A stretch of DNA of 64,000 nucleotides from Myxocyprinus asiaticus (GCF_019703515.2 NC_059372.1:25580931-25644930), one strand, 5' to 3'; positions 34,784-47,045 are shown, numbered from the stretch's first letter. Program-made: numbers and translations. Notes: a model not told the origin generated them from the sequence alone.

Positions 34784-35655
34784 ATTGGTATTTAAAAAGT
34801 GTCTTGTTATGCTGGAGTTTTGGGGGTCAACATTGTGGAGAAGAATGGCACTTGTGCTTAGCTTGAGGATGGACGTTCACTTTCAAGTGATACTTGATTT
34901 TGAGTGTTGATTAGCACTATGAGCATTTGCTATCAAATTGACAATGCAACAGTTTTACTGTTCTGAAACTTGCTCACCTGTCATAATGATTAATAAAATT
35001 AAGTTGGACCAATGTAAGAAAATTAATTTTAAACATTAGTAAATTTAGTTTGAAGTACCTAATAAAGTTGAGTTAAAACTACTAAAGAACATTGATTTGA
35101 CCTAATCCAACTAAATCATGTAATTTGAATGAAATAAATTAAATTGCTTGACAAACTCTCTCAAATTCAATTAAATATGAATAATGACTAAGATGGTTCT
35201 TAGGTTTAGCAAAGTATGCTCTTTTCACAAACCATTTTTGGCTGTAGGGTTGAGTTGCTATATGGTTCTTTGGACATTCTAAAAGCTCTTTTAAAAGATT
35301 ACAAGAGCTTTTTATGAAAGTTCTTTAAAAGATTTTTCATAAACCCTTTTTACATTTCCAAGTTTGGGAGGAGGAAATGAACTATAGCACGGTAAACGTC
35401 AATAGACTTACATGGGAGACTATGCAAATATTATTTTAGCATTCCCATTTGAACCAACAGCAAAAGGAAATTTACTTTCTAAAAGTTAAATAAAAATAGA
35501 GAGATTGATAATGGAAGTCTGAAGAGAGAAAGATGCTAAATTTATGGTCACTCCCTCAGCAGCTGCAACAGTGTTGATCAGGGTTTTTATTATTATTTTT
35601 TATTAATGTCAGGGTAATATAATGCAAGTTTAGTGTTATAAATGTACATAAATCT
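34784..35655. other. Gene-free; scattered AT-rich repeat remnants
   Basis: 35200-35340 contains TGGTTCTT/AAGAGCTTTT-type palindromic motifs seen in fish miniature elements. No gene is supported. Confidence 0.35.
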
Positions 35656-35659
35656 TTTT

Positions 35660-36087
35660 TTTATTATTTAAAAAAATGTGGCATCACACACATTAGTATT
35701 TTACAGTAAAAAATAATATCTAAACATTCTTAAAACAAGATACATTTACTTAAGCAAAATAGCATAAGATATTCTGTCTTGATTTCAGAAAAATCTAAAT
35801 AAATTTAGTGAGGTTAATGCTTAAAACAAGAAAAAACTATTTGTCAATGGGGTTAGAATGTTTTTTTGTTGTTGTTGTTTTTTTTTTTCTCAAGATTATT
35901 TTTCCTTAGCCCATTGGCAGATAATTTTTTTCTTCTTGTTTTAAGCATAAAGTTTACTAAATTTGGTCAGATTTCAGTGAAAACAAGACTTATGCCATTT
36001 TGCATGTCAAGTAAATATACCTTGTTTTAAGAATATTTAGATATTTCTACTAAAATACTAATTATGAACATGCTTTTTTGCAGTGTA
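35660..36087. mobile_element. Foldback miniature element with ~150-bp arms
   Basis: The left arm (about 35680-35845, containing ATCTAAACATTCTTAAAACA) and the right arm (about 35915-36066, containing TGTTTTAAGAATATTTAGAT) are inverted copies. They share CTTGATTTCAG/CAGATTTCAGTG-type blocks and the inner CAATGGGGTTAG/CTTAGCCCATTG. The loop is T-rich. No coding frame. Confidence 0.7.
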
Positions 36088-36246
36088 TTGGTTTCTGGGG
36101 GTTTTTAAGCACCAGCACATAGATGCTTTTCTAATGAACTAGATAATAAAAAGGTCTTTGTGATTTTCCTATGACATCAGGCTGTAAAAAACTTTTTGGT
36201 TCTTGAACCTTTATTTTTAAGAGTGTAATGGTTAACAAACTGTGAT

Positions 36247-36440
36247 GTTAACACAGAAAGGTTTAGTCTCAAGCACATGTGACTCAGGAATTGGAGAACT
36301 ACTGTACTGTTATTACAATCCTAATCCATCACCACTGTGTGTGCCCTTGAGCGAGGCACTCAAATCCAGTATGCTTCAAGGGGACCATCCAAGCATTTAC
36401 TGGACAGTATAGTGCTATGGATGGAGACCACCTGGTGCAT
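36247..36440. repeat. Short SINE/LINE-tail-like fragment
   Basis: TGCCCTTGAGCGAGGCACTC resembles the CCTTGAGCAAGGCACTTAAC block of fish SINEs related to L2 tails. The surrounding sequence is degraded, and ends are not defined. Confidence 0.35.
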
Positions 36441-36507
36441 TTTATGTAATCTCATGGAGAACTGGCTACAGTTACAGTGCATGAAGGGCAGATGTACTGT
36501 ACAGTAC

Positions 36508-36549
36508 CTGTAAAACGGCAGCTGCCTCTTTGGGCTCCCATATTTCGCT
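36508..36549 (-). CDS. Candidate microexon of the unidentified host gene
   Basis: A 42-nt minus-strand segment lies between a pyrimidine-rich acceptor (CTTGCTGTAG) and donor GTACTG. In the frame that continues the exon at 36885-37015 (phase 2 in, phase 2 out), it reads I-AKYGSPKRQLPFY-R. The phase agreement with both neighbours is the main support. The product is unknown. Confidence 0.45.
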
Positions 36550-36884
36550 CTACAGCAAGAATAGCAAGCAGAAATGAAGAAGAGAAATACAGAAGGTATG
36601 TTAGAGGGGGGTAAAATGGCATACTAGAGTGAGGGGGCTTCATAAACATCTATTTGACATCATTTAACTTTATTTAGTGAAGGTGTAAAGAATAATTCCC
36701 CTCATTTGTCATGTAAGTAACTTTGAGTTGTAAGTAACTTTAGTAAGGACATGTAGTGTTAAATATAGTCAGCATATATAATTACACCAACAATTTTGTC
36801 TGGACTGGTATCGCTGCAGGCTAGTACTTAGCACACTCTTTAGGGTGAATGATTCACCCATACCTGTGAGAAGGTTCTGCTTAC

Positions 36885-37015
36885 ATGTAGTTGCCGCCTG
36901 GGGAGCCAGTCTGCCGGGTGGAGAGACGAGCCGGGGAGTCTGTGTTTGATTCAGGGTACATGGAGCTGTGAGGGTGGAGAGACCTGCCGCCAGGTCTCAC
37001 TCGGAATCTCAGCTT
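36885..37015 (-). CDS. Candidate exon of the unidentified host gene
   Basis: 131 nt on the minus strand, starting after ATATGCAG and ending before GTAAGC. The frame KLRFRVRPGGRSLHPHSS then YPESNTDSPARLSTRQTG and SPGGNY is fully open and moderately GC-rich in an AT-rich surround. It is polar, Ser/Arg/Pro/Gly-rich and probably disordered. The donor overlaps an in-frame TAA (ATG-TAA), so this could instead be a last exon. The good phase fit to 36508-36549 favours splicing. No known domain is recognised. Confidence 0.5.
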
Positions 37016-37039
37016 CTGCATATAATAGAGACATGTAAA

Positions 37040-38170
37040 TGTGCCAGTCATTTAAAATAGCACTTTCAACAATGAATCAAGACACAAGTTACTCAATTAA
37101 ATAATTACGGAGCAGTTAAGACATTTCAAGCCATTTAAAATTGATTTTTACATTTAGCGAAACAAAAAATAAAGGTACGGAAGAGAACATAACATGCAAA
37201 AAAAAAAAATGTTTTTGGGGAAAAAAAGGATTACTTGCCAGTTTGTTGGTAACTTTATAAGAAACTGCAACATGGTTTCTTAGAAAAATTGAGCTGTAAG
37301 AATGATATGGCCCTCATTAGAAACATCTTTCATGACTCTTGCCTTAAGTCTCAAGTTGTTGTTGTTTTTTTTTTTCTCCAGAACTGCATGTGGCGACACA
37401 TAGGCCCTATATGGAATATTTTGTGCAGTAAAACTAATATAAGCAACAAAATCACAGTGTTTCTTCACATTTTGGTTACAGGTGCAGCTTTAAAAGACAG
37501 AGATTGACTCAGGCTTATCTCATCTATGATGCTGCAAGTCACAAAGACCTTATTGCCAAAGCGACCAGCAAGTTGTTAACCAATAATAAAAAATCAAAAA
37601 AAGACAAAATAAAGTTTAATGGCCACATAGTAGTATTTATGGCCGTTAAATGTTCTCAAATCACCCACCATTAGCAGGCAAGGAAAAAAGTTGTTTTTGG
37701 ACTCCGGATACAGTGCATCTGTGTGATTAGCCAGTTGTAGCCAGCAGGTGGCGCCAGTTACTTGTTTCACACACTAGAAAACCACCAAGACGACGTTTAT
37801 ATTTAGCCTACATCTTCTCATAGCTGATTTGCCTGGATTTCCTCTCTCAAATCTTCATTTCATTCAAAATTAAGTTGTAAACTTTAAAATGATCAAGAGA
37901 AAATTAAGTGATAAAGTGTTGCATTATGAGGCAAAATTTAACCTAGAAAACAATTTCAGCAAGCACACGTACATCTACGAGATGTCTGTTGTAGATCTTT
38001 TCATCTGGCAAGCATCACAATCTAATTAACATCTGCTAAACATCTTGTAACTGGGTGTCAATGTAACGTAATGAAAGGTACATCTGTAGGGCAGCTCCAG
38101 TTTATCACAAGTTAAACTGCTCTCTGACTTTAGCAACTGAATGTACTATACTTTAAAAGGTACAGTTACA
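37040..38170. other. No gene recognised
   Basis: Probable intron. There are short A- and T-runs at about 37199-37210 and 37365-37377. I see no supported frame. Confidence 0.35.
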
Positions 38171-38177
38171 ATTTTAA

Positions 38178-38293
38178 AGGAATAGTTCACTCAAAAAGGA
38201 AAATTCTCTCATCGTTTACTCACCCTCATGCCATCCCAGATGTGTATGAGAGTAAATGATGAGAGAATTTTCATTTTTGGGTGAGCTATCCCT
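38178..38293. mobile_element. Minimal 116-bp foldback element, GGATAGTTCACC family
   Basis: TTAA (38174-38177) precedes AGGAATAGTTCACTCAAAAA. The right end, GGGTGAGCTATCCCT, precedes TTAA (38294-38297). The two arms (about 38178-38230 and 38243-38293) form a near-complete hairpin. It is the same family as 7165-7603 but with almost no interior. Confidence 0.85.
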
Positions 38294-38311
38294 TTAAGGC
38301 AAAGAGATACA

Positions 38312-38400
38312 CTACTTGGCAAAAGTATGTGGACATCCCCTTCTAATGAAAGGGTTTTCCTATTCCGGTATTTTCGGTGAAAAATCATTTTAATGCTACA
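38312..38400 (+). mobile_element. Tc1-type left terminus fragment
   Basis: CACTACTTGGCAAAAGTATG followed by GGACATCCCCTTCTAATGAA is a Tc1-family left end after TA. No matching right end in this orientation was identified; the rest has decayed or been deleted. Confidence 0.55.
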
Positions 38401-38872
38401 ACACACAATACTGTGTAGATCAATAAATTTCAGCTTTGACAGGCAACTAAACAAAAACTTGAAAGTGAAATCCAGGATCACACCCCAAAGAGCCTAAAAC
38501 AGTCTCCAGAAACATACACCAGAAATTAGGTACATTTCACCAGTCTTTATCTCATCACGTCTTGCGACTCTTGTATCAGAATACGTCTCATATCAACAGT
38601 GGCCTGCTGATACCTAATGCTGTGGGCCACTGGTTAATTCACCTTTAGTCTAATGACTAATGCTTTGGTTTTAAATGTCTTTGTACAATCTGGCTCTTAA
38701 AATGTTTGCCTGCTGAGTGGCCAGAAGGCATGGGCTCGTAATCACCCTGCATGACCTGACCACACTCTACTACACTAAACCACCCGTGAAACTGCTGAAA
38801 ATCATGAGCATCATTGAGAGAGACTATATACACATGACCAGAGTAGACTTGTCACATAGAAGTGTAAGAGTA

Positions 38873-39384
38873 CACTGTGGCCAAAAGTTTGTGGACACTA
38901 TATGTGCTTGATGAACATTACATTTAAAAAACAATAGGCATCAGTTCCCCCTTTGCTGCAATAACAGTCTCCACTCTTCTGAGAAGGCTTTCCACTATAC
39001 AGTATATAGTAACGTGGCTGCAGTGATTTGCTCCCATTCAGACAGAACATCATTGTCAGCAATGATGTTTTGGCAGCAGGGCCTGGTTCACAGTTGGTGT
39101 TCCAATTCACCTCGAATATGTTCAGTTGGGTTCAGGTCTTAGCTAAGTGCAAGCCAGTCAAGTTCTTTCACAACAGATTCAGTAAACCATTTCTTTACCA
39201 AACTCGCTTGGTGCACAGGGGCATTGTCCTGCTGGAATAGAAAAGAGCTCTCCAAACTGTTGCCACAAAGTTGGAAGCACAGAATGCCCTGGAATGCCAC
39301 TCTATAGAGTCACATTATGATTTGTATTCACATGAATTAATGGAGTGACCAAATAAGTGTGCACATACTTTAGGCCATTTAGTG
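38873..39384 (-). pseudogene. Internally deleted Tc1 element with transposase remnant
   Basis: TA-CACTGTGGCCAAAAGTTTG on the left and CTTTAGGCCATTTAGTG-TA on the right are inverted ends. The minus strand encodes C-terminal transposase pieces over several frames: AGQCPCAP-type DNA, LEHQL then a stop, LSEWEQITAAT and KAFSEEWRLLLQQ. The catalytic N-terminal two thirds are deleted. About 510 bp remain. It is the same family as 8982-9409. Confidence 0.75.
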
Positions 39385-39389
39385 TATGT

Positions 39390-40700
39390 AGACAGTCAAG
39401 CCTATTGATTTAGCTTCAGACTAATCAGATGACTAAATCATGGAACCTTATGCATTGCATATGTTCAACAGTGACAACACAAGCTAAAGGGTCAATACAC
39501 CAGATAACTGCAATCAATGCACTGTGCTTGCATGAGTGTTCACATTAGTGGTTCACCAATACAGAAAATATCTGCAATTTTGAAATTGTTGGCATCAGCA
39601 AATAACCCACTTGATGATAAACAGTAGTGTTACTTCCAGAATGTATTCATTTGAACCAAACTGTACTGTACATACTCTTTATGGACCTCAGTCAGAGAAG
39701 CGTCATGTTTAATTTTTTTTTTTATTTAATTTTTTGACTGGAATGAAAACAAGGCTGTGAGGGATATACAGTATACAACAGTTGTACAAAACTGTGTACA
39801 AAATGGTTGTACTGTTGTTCAAAACTACGTTGATCTGTCTGCTGGTGAAACACTGAAAATAAATCATAAAAACAATAAATAAATTAAAAATAAATAAATA
39901 GATATGATCTAGGATAAGATGTCTACCCTGACTAAGGTCTTTTAATATTATTATTGTTTTTGTTGTTGTTATTGTTGTTGTTTTTACAAAATTCATTACC
40001 TGTAGACAAGTTTTGGCTATTTAGGTCCAGACAGAATCTGTGGACTTTTCTCACATTTTCTGTGGTGATATTGGGGGAAAATCTACGGTAATAAATGTTA
40101 AACAGTGCTGAGAGTACTACACTCAGTCTTAATGACAGCTGAAAGCTTAACTGAATTAGACCAATTATTTAATAAACAAACAGAAAATGTGTATAACCTT
40201 CTGAAGGACGGGCACTGAACCGAGTTAAGTTTACTTGTAACTACTTAATGTTAATTTATTTTAAATAAGTTTAATTAAGCCAAATAAGTACATTTACTTA
40301 AAAAGCATGCTAAATGATAGCCTTTAAAAAAATCTAAGTAAGGTCAACTTTTTAGATTTTACAGTGTAACAGTGGATACTTGCATTGTGTGAGCCATTTT
40401 AAAAGGGAGAGAGCAAAGGAAAGGAAAGTAAGAAGAGGAAAAATAGGGAGAAAGGGGATGATGTATAGAATCAAGTTCACATTTCTGCTGTCTCATGCTG
40501 TTATGGGTGGTGCAGTGCGGGGGGAGGATATTATCGACTACAATACTCAGTCAGGCGTAAGCGCCACTGCTACACACACACAGAGGTCATTTCCAAAACA
40601 AAACAAAAAAAATCTCACCCAATCTCAATGTATCTTGAGAAATGGAAAAATCGTGATCCAGGAAAACTTATTCAACATTCACCCAACTATTGCTCTGCTA
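39390..40700. other. No gene supported; AT-rich repeat remnants
   Basis: 40200-40372 carries a TTTACAGTGTAA-type terminus common in miniature elements, and 39700-39980 has TTATT/GTT simple repeats. An open frame at 40380-40703 has no domain or splice support. Confidence 0.35.
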
Positions 40701-40708
40701 TAGTTTAA

Positions 40709-41234
40709 AGGGATTGTTCACCCAAAAATGAAATTCTGTTATTATTTACTTTCCTTCATGTAGTTTTATATGAGTTCCATATGACTTCCTCTCTTCTGTT
40801 GAGCACAAAAGGATATATTTTAAAGAATGTTAATAAATGTGGATGATTGGTTGAGTGTGTCTCGTGACCAAACGTCACTGACACAAGAACCAATGAGGTT
40901 TGATGTTTTTGACATGTTGCCATATTTGATTTTGGCTCTGTATACATGAGTTGATCAATGATTTGATTTGAGAGTGAATAACGACTTAAATTTATTTTTG
41001 TTCATTATTCAAAGTGAGGCACGAGTCACATGGACTACTTGTAAGACTTTTTTGGGTGCTTTTTTAAGCTTTAAAATGATTCACTAATCAACTGCTATTA
41101 TATGGAAATCAGCAGTCGCGGCATTCTTTAAAATATACTGTATCATTTTGTGTTCTGCAGAAGAAAGTCATATGAATTTGGAACAACATGAGGGTAAATA
41201 AATAATAACAGAATTTTCATTTTTGACTATTCCT
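40709..41234. mobile_element. TTAA-type miniature element, GGATAGTTCACC family
   Basis: TTAA then AGGGATTGTTCACCCAAAAA on the left (TTAA 40705-40708). TTTTGACTATTCCT then TTAA (41235-41238) on the right, with matching inner blocks ATGAGTTCCATATGACTT-like and AGTCATATGAATTTGG. The right terminus has lost a few bases (GGGTGAAC missing). Confidence 0.75.
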
Positions 41235-41589
41235 TTAAATGATTACTTAATTACACATGATTAAACTGTAGAAGAACTCAGTGCTGAATCACTGCAGTGA
41301 AATGAACCAGACAAATCGAACCATACACTGTAAATTGCCCCTTGATTAAAGTGAGTCATGTGAGACTTACATGACTTACAGTACAAACGAGTTAACATAT
41401 CAATTGGCCAGATCATCCATATATGTTCTCTCTCTGATTTAAAAATGGTAACAGATAATAAATAAAAACACAGAGAATGATGCATCCCCCCAACAGAATA
41501 CATCAGTTTATGTAACATCTTAGCTGGAACAAAGCGGAAATGATTTACCCTTTGGACATATGGAATGAGTCAGGTTTCGACCAGGCCAG

Positions 41590-41596
<7 letters not shown>

Positions 41597-41628
<32 letters not shown>

Positions 41629-41760
41629 GGGGCAGGGTTTGATCTTGAGATCATAATGCAGTGAAGCCTCACTGTTGCCTCATCATGATTCTGGGCTGCT
41701 TACTGCATCGTCAGCATGCTCTCATTCCTTTCACCTCTCTCTCTCTCTCTCTCTCTCTGT
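41597..41760. repeat. AG run and CT run facing each other
   Basis: AG repeats at about 41597-41624 and CT repeats at about 41738-41759 are complementary and could pair. They are simple repeats. Confidence 0.75.
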
Positions 41761-42112
41761 GGCAATCCTTCAACTGTTCTACAGGGCTCTGTGTGGTGGC
41801 TTCTAACTCTGCTGTATGTTAGAGATGAGTTGAGTGGGGGTCAGTGTCTATTGTAGACAACCACTTACCCAAGGGTTTTTAAGAGCAGCTGAACAAGACA
41901 GAAAGAGCTGGATGCTCTCCTGCCAGTTTTCATTAGGCATGCATCCAAGACATTGTTTTTCTTTTCTGCCTCTCTCTCTCCAACAGTTAACTACAAAAAC
42001 TGCTCTGTTGGAGTCTTTGCTAATACAAAAACCAAGAAAAATTATGTCTGGAAAAACAATACAAATTTATTTATTTAGTTTTAGTCGGCCTGTTTCATTT
42101 GAATTGGATTAA

Positions 42113-42350
42113 AGGAACGTTCTAGGACCAATACAAGTTAAGCTATGTACTGTGACCTGTAATTGTGGTTACATTAAGGCACTTACAATGGAAGTTAATG
42201 AGGCATAAATGTTAAAATAAACAGTTTCAAAAGAATAGCCACAAGATGTCAACATTATGCATGTGAACATTATAACCACTTACTAACCTTATAAAGTTAT
42301 ATTTATAGTTATATGGTTAATACCAGGATTACAAGGTTTCGGATTATTAA
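42113..42350. mobile_element. Partial copy of the 62839-63449 miniature family
   Basis: TTAA (42109-42112) precedes AGGAACGTTCTAGGACCAAT. Inner blocks GGCACTTACAATGGAAGTTA and CAACATTATGCATGTGAACA match the family. The right half is missing. Confidence 0.65.
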
Positions 42351-42359
42351 AATAAAAAG

Positions 42360-43205
42360 GTTTAAAAAGTGTCAAACTTAGACTTAAACTTACATTAGGC
42401 TTCTTTATATGTCTAAAAAAAAAAAAAAAACGAATAGTGACAAAAAAGTGTCTATTCATACATATACAAACAATGACTTGCACCCAATTGATTGTAATGG
42501 GAGCAAACTAGTTTTGCTGTGCTTGCGTGCAGTATACAGTAAATTGGGGCTAAGTGCTAAGTCTACATCCTATTGTGAGTTAATAGATGTAACTTACTAC
42601 TTGGCTTGACTTTTGGGGGAAAAACAAAGGTAAGAGCTAAAGCCTAAGAGTCAGATCGTAAAGAGTGCACTGTGGAACCATGTCACTTTATTTTTGATGA
42701 TCTCCACAGTGGATAGAGAAAAAAACTGTGAAAAACTGTTTAACTTTACAGTGCTACATCAACAAAACTGTGGAATCATATGATGCAGAACTCAAACACA
42801 GCGAGAAGCTGATCCCACAAAGCCTGGACATAAACTTCATACACAGGGAATACAGACATTTCTAAAGCAGGCAAGAAGTATTGGAAGTTTAGGTACACAT
42901 ACCATACGTAACTCTGACCATCCGACCAAACTTCTTCCTTTCATATTACATATAAAAGTTTTAAAAAGACTATCACAACTCTCTCACAATGAGTGTACAT
43001 ACTGTATGACTGTAAAACTCCAAGACTGCAGTAAGCCACTCACAGCACAACAATTTGAACTGAAGACAAAACTCGTAAAAAACAAAAAAGAAAAATCAGG
43101 TGAGTTCTCTGTCTGCTACAGAAAAAGAAAATTTCTCATAAAGCAAATATAATCAGAACAGATGCACTGAATTATGTCTTGGTTAACATTAAATTAAATC
43201 TGACA
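42360..43205. other. No gene recognised
   Basis: AT-rich with a poly-A run at about 42416-42429. I see no supported gene. Confidence 0.35.
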
Positions 43206-43212
43206 GGATATA

Positions 43213-43550
43213 CACTATATTGCCAAAGTATTCGCTCATCTGCCTTTAGACGCATATGAACTTAAGTGACATCCCATTCTTAATCCATAGGGTTTAATAT
43301 GATGTCGGCCCACCCTTTGCAGCTATAAGAGCTTCAACTCTTCTGGGAAGGCTTTCCACAAGGTTTAGGAGTGTGTTTATGGGAATTTTTGACCATTCTT
43401 CCAGAAGCGCATTTGTGAGGTCAGACACTGATGTTGGACGAGAAGGCCTGGCTCACAGTCTTTGCTCAAATTCATCCCAAAGGTGCTCTATCGGGTTGAG
43501 GTCAGGACTCTGTGTAGGCCAGTCAAGCGAATACTTTTGGCAATATAGTG
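43213..43550 (-). pseudogene. Miniature Tc1 element with transposase C-terminus
   Basis: TA-CACTATATTGCCAAAGTATT on the left and ACTTTTGGCAATATAGTG-TA on the right are inverted ends (338 bp in total). The minus strand still encodes QSPDLNPIEHLWDEF-like DNA (about 43515-43470), SVSDLTNALLEEWSK and VESLPRRVEALIAAKGG, i.e. the end of a DDE transposase with the catalytic Glu. The rest is deleted. This subfamily is distinct from 38873-39384. Confidence 0.8.
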
Positions 43551-43918
43551 TACCTCAGATTCAAAAACACTGCAAAGTGTAATTCTACCATGTATTGCAG
43601 TTAGTGTCTCCCTCACCCAGACATTTGAACTGTTCTAAACAATCATTTATCAAAATCAGATAAATTCTTTTCATTTCTTTCCTAAGAATGTAAAACACAT
43701 TTTCAGTTAATTTGGTATTATATGTACAATTTGGAATTGTTAATAATGATCAGAGATGCAAAGTCATGAGGTGAAAAAGGACAGAAAGTCATAGCAGGTT
43801 TTCCAGAGGTATTTTTTCAGCTGATTTTTGTATTGTTGTTGTATTCAAAACCTTTTTTCCTAAATGATGAAGATTTAAGTATTGCTCATCTCGGGGGAGG
43901 GGTAATTTTTTAATTTGG

Positions 43919-45836
43919 TAAAGTTGGAAATATATTCAAAGATTCGAACTTCCCGGATCAATAATTAATGAGCGAAACGTTGTTAAAACACAAACGACTC
44001 CTCTTTCCAATTATAGTAAGGTAGACAACGAGCTACAACCTAATTTTCATCAAAACAAGCCGTCCTCAGAGCTGGACAAATAACACTGGTCTCTACGTGC
44101 AGCCGGCTGTGACACGAGTGCACAGGGACCGTCTGTAAAGTGCAACACCGAAAAACAATACTACAAAAATATTCAATAATTTCACTCTTACAAAGTGTAG
44201 TGTCACCAAAATCACTTCACACATCAGTGGTCTCCTGTTGGTTATACTACAATACTTAGTTATGGAAAAAATTTGCTTTTGCATAATAATTTTTAGAAAA
44301 TTATTTGTGAACCTCCATTTGTTTTTATGACCAATATGTGAAAAGATATGCAATCATTTTTGACAGGTGTTGTCCAGTTCTCTTTGTGGTGAGGATTCCA
44401 AGTTACATTGTTATAAAGTATCATGATTTGGTCAAACTGGTGCACCTGTGGACCTATGCCGTTTTGTATGGTGTATTTGCAGTGGTGTAGTAGTGTCTGA
44501 AGAAGTGGGCATACTGTGACTTTATGAAAGACCAATATATACATATATTTACATTTAGCAGGGAAATAAATTTACAGTGCAAATTATGGTTACTCAAGTG
44601 ATGCTTGTGCATCAGATGCTGAAAATGTCCTGCCCCTTACTGAAACAGAAAATATTATTGGTTAGCAAATATCCAATCATGTCTGAAATGAACGTTCTGA
44701 GTGGTGTACCAGCTTAGTCAGACTGTCTGTCTTGCTAGTGCCATCACTTGCACTCCCACAGCTCTGTGCGCATTTAGAGAGAATCTCTGTACACTTAAAA
44801 AAAAAAAAAAAATAATAATTTTTATATATATATATATATTACACACATACACACACACACATACACAATTCACTCAAAGGTGCTGCGGCATCGCGTTAGT
44901 AGACTGAAAATGTTCCAGGTCAAAAGCCTACTCGTTGTTCTGGCGGCCATACGTATCATCACTTATTTTAGGTGGACATACGCAAAATCCTAAGAAAGAT
45001 AGGTGGGCATACGGCATATGACCTAGACTACACTACTGTGTATTTGTCTTGAATAAAAATATAGTATCACACACATCAAGAGAAGAGCTATCAAAACTAG
45101 TTCACTCATTTATTATGGACAGATGTTTAATTCCGTTGGCACAAATTTTGCAGCACAGCATTTTTAATCCTAATAACAATACCTCAATTATGCAAAAGCC
45201 TATTTTTTCCTAACTTAGTGTTGTATTATAACCAACAGGAGGCCACTGATGTGTGAAGTGATTTCGGTGACACTACACTGCACAAGAGTAAAGTTATTGA
45301 ATATTTTCCTAATAACAATTCCCAAAAATTATGCAAAAGCAAATTTTTCCAAACTAAGTGTTGTAGTATAACCAACAGGAGACCACTGATGTGTTAACTG
45401 AATTTGGTGGCACTACACTGCATAAGAGTAAAGTTATTGAATATTTTTCCAAATACAAATTCCCAAAAATTATGCAAAAGCCTTTTTTCCAAACTAAGTG
45501 TTGTAGTATAACCAACAGGAGACCACTGATGTGTGAATTGATTTTGGTAACACTACACTTTGTAAGAATGAAATATTTAATATTTTTGTTGTATCGCTTT
45601 TCGGTGTTGCACTTTGTAGACGGTCCCTGCGCACTAGTGTCACAGCCGGCTGCACGTAGAGACCAATGTTATTTGTCCAGCTCTGAGGATGGCTTGTTTT
45701 GATGAAAATTAGGTTGTAGCTCATTGTCTACCTTACTACGGATGGAAAGAGGCGTCATTTGTGGTACGTTTTGCTCATGAATTATTGATCCGGGAAGTTA
45801 GAATCTGTGAATATATTTCCAACTTTATCAAACTTT
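43919..45836. mobile_element. Long inverted-repeat element with tandem units in one arm
   Basis: The left arm (about 43919-44310) and the right arm (about 45180-45836) are inverted copies, including AAGTTGGAAATATATTCA, AACTTCCCGGATCAATAATT, AGCTACAACCTAATTTTCAT, GCAGCCGGCTGTGACAC and CCACTGATGTGTGAA blocks. The right arm is longer because the inner part is triplicated (45180-45600). The ~870-bp centre has no supported transposase. A small plus-strand frame (MERNNIQDVLANIVQFAFAT, from 45854) lies just outside the right arm and could belong to a related element. The superfamily is not assigned. Confidence 0.65.
45180..45600. repeat. Three tandem units of about 140 bp
   Basis: The motif TTGTA-TATAACCAACAGGAG starts at 45221, 45361 and 45501, a spacing of exactly 140 bases twice. 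The ATGCAAAAGC block starts at 45190, 45331 and 45472. The left arm of the element has only one inverted copy, at about 44165-44305. Confidence 0.85.
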
Positions 45837-46449
45837 ATTTTTTCAGCTTCAATATGGAACGGAACAACATACAGGACGTCCTGGCTAATATTGTACAGTT
45901 CGCATTTGCAACCATGCAAACCAGGGGATTTCAATGCCGTACCAGCAATGATGCGCAAATTGTGTCAGTATTGGCAGCTATTCCTGCTCCCGCCAAATGA
46001 TGAGGGCAACGGATTTCTTTGAGCACTAAGGCCAACTCATTTTAACACATTTTAATATTAACTAATGTTAGCTAACCTAGCTAATGTGATTTCTGTGTGG
46101 CTCTTATTACCTTCAAATTTTCAGGTCTTTGGATAATGAGAGCATCTTCACAACTGGAAGGCATAAATTCCAATGAACTTGAATGTTGTTTCACTTTTCT
46201 CTTTTAAAAAGAGAATAACGTATGTTCTTCCGTGGCCATCGCGATGAAGCAGCTGTTTGCCTTGAGAGCAGAGTGCTGATATGAGACAGGTGTTATTTGC
46301 GCATGCGACAGTAGGAGGTGCTCCTGACTCAAGTGAGTCATGAGAGAGAACCCGAAGAGAATGCGCATCTAAACCATCTCTCATTCTAAACAAACTGCTG
46401 TCTTTATCACTTTATGTCAGGAAAATTCACTATTGCTTTTGTCAGAAAT

Positions 46450-46610
46450 TAAAATTTGTAATCCTGACAGTAATCCCAATTTTTTTTAAACGTAACTGTA
46501 ATCTGATTACAATGTTTTATGTAATTTTAACGGATTACAGTTACCTAATTTCTGTATCCTGATTACCTAACACCGTTACAAGTAATCCGCTACTCCCCAA
46601 GCGTGCCCAC
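46450..46610. repeat. Fish repeat end with GTAATCC/GGATTAC motifs
   Basis: Alternating TAATCTGATTAC, GGATTACAGTTAC, CCTGATTACC and AAGTAATCCGCTACTCCCC motifs are those of the end of a widespread fish transposon. Boundaries and family are uncertain. Confidence 0.45.
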
Positions 46611-46717
46611 CGAAAGCTACAATATGACTGCATATCCCACACCTGAGAGATGCACTGGTGTACAGACAAAGATGAAACACATGTCTCCTCCTAGCATTAT
46701 CAGGCATGGCATCTGTT

Positions 46718-46796
46718 ACATTTTCATTACATTTAAATGTATCCATTTAGCAGACGATTTTATCCAAAGCGACTTACAAAATGAGGAAGGATACAA
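46718..46796 (-). mobile_element. Isolated L2-type LINE 3' end
   Basis: On the minus strand it reads TTTGTAAGTCGCTTTGGATA, AAATCGTCTGCTAAATGG, then ATACATTTAAATGTAATG: the conserved fish L2 tail, also present at the end of the L2 copy at 54.4-55.8 kb. Confidence 0.75.
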
Positions 46797-46927
46797 ATGT
46801 TAAGGAGAAGCAAAGATTACTTTCCATAGGGGCCCTATACATGCAACAATTACACACATAGGACACACACAAACACAGTCTATTACTATAGAATAGATAA
46901 AAAGACATATTGCAGGTCTACACTCAC

Positions 46928-46975
46928 CGGTGTCTTGTGCTGAGTTGCTGCCTGATAACTCCAGCTTGGCTTTCA
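46928..46975 (-). CDS. Candidate microexon of the unidentified host gene
   Basis: A 48-nt minus-strand segment lies between acceptor TGTTTCCACAG (pyrimidine-rich) and donor GTGAGTG, both strong. Entering in phase 1 and leaving in phase 1 it reads V-KAKLELSGSNSAQDT-G. The upstream candidate exon at 60442-60483 ends in phase 1 with a G that completes the first codon. The length is a multiple of three, so it could be skipped without a frameshift. No family is recognised. Confidence 0.55.
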
Positions 46976-47045
46976 CTGTGGAAACACAGATGGGCTGAGC
47001 AGAATCCTCTCTGAAAGGTGTAAGATAAAGGAAGAGAAAGACAGC

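Noticed and set aside
39990..40040. A further microexon on the minus strand (CCACAG...ACAG/GTAATG)
   Set aside because: The frame required by the neighbouring candidate exons contains a stop codon.
45180..45600. CRISPR-like array of repeated units
   Set aside because: Units are contiguous 140-bp copies without unique spacers, in a eukaryotic transposon arm.
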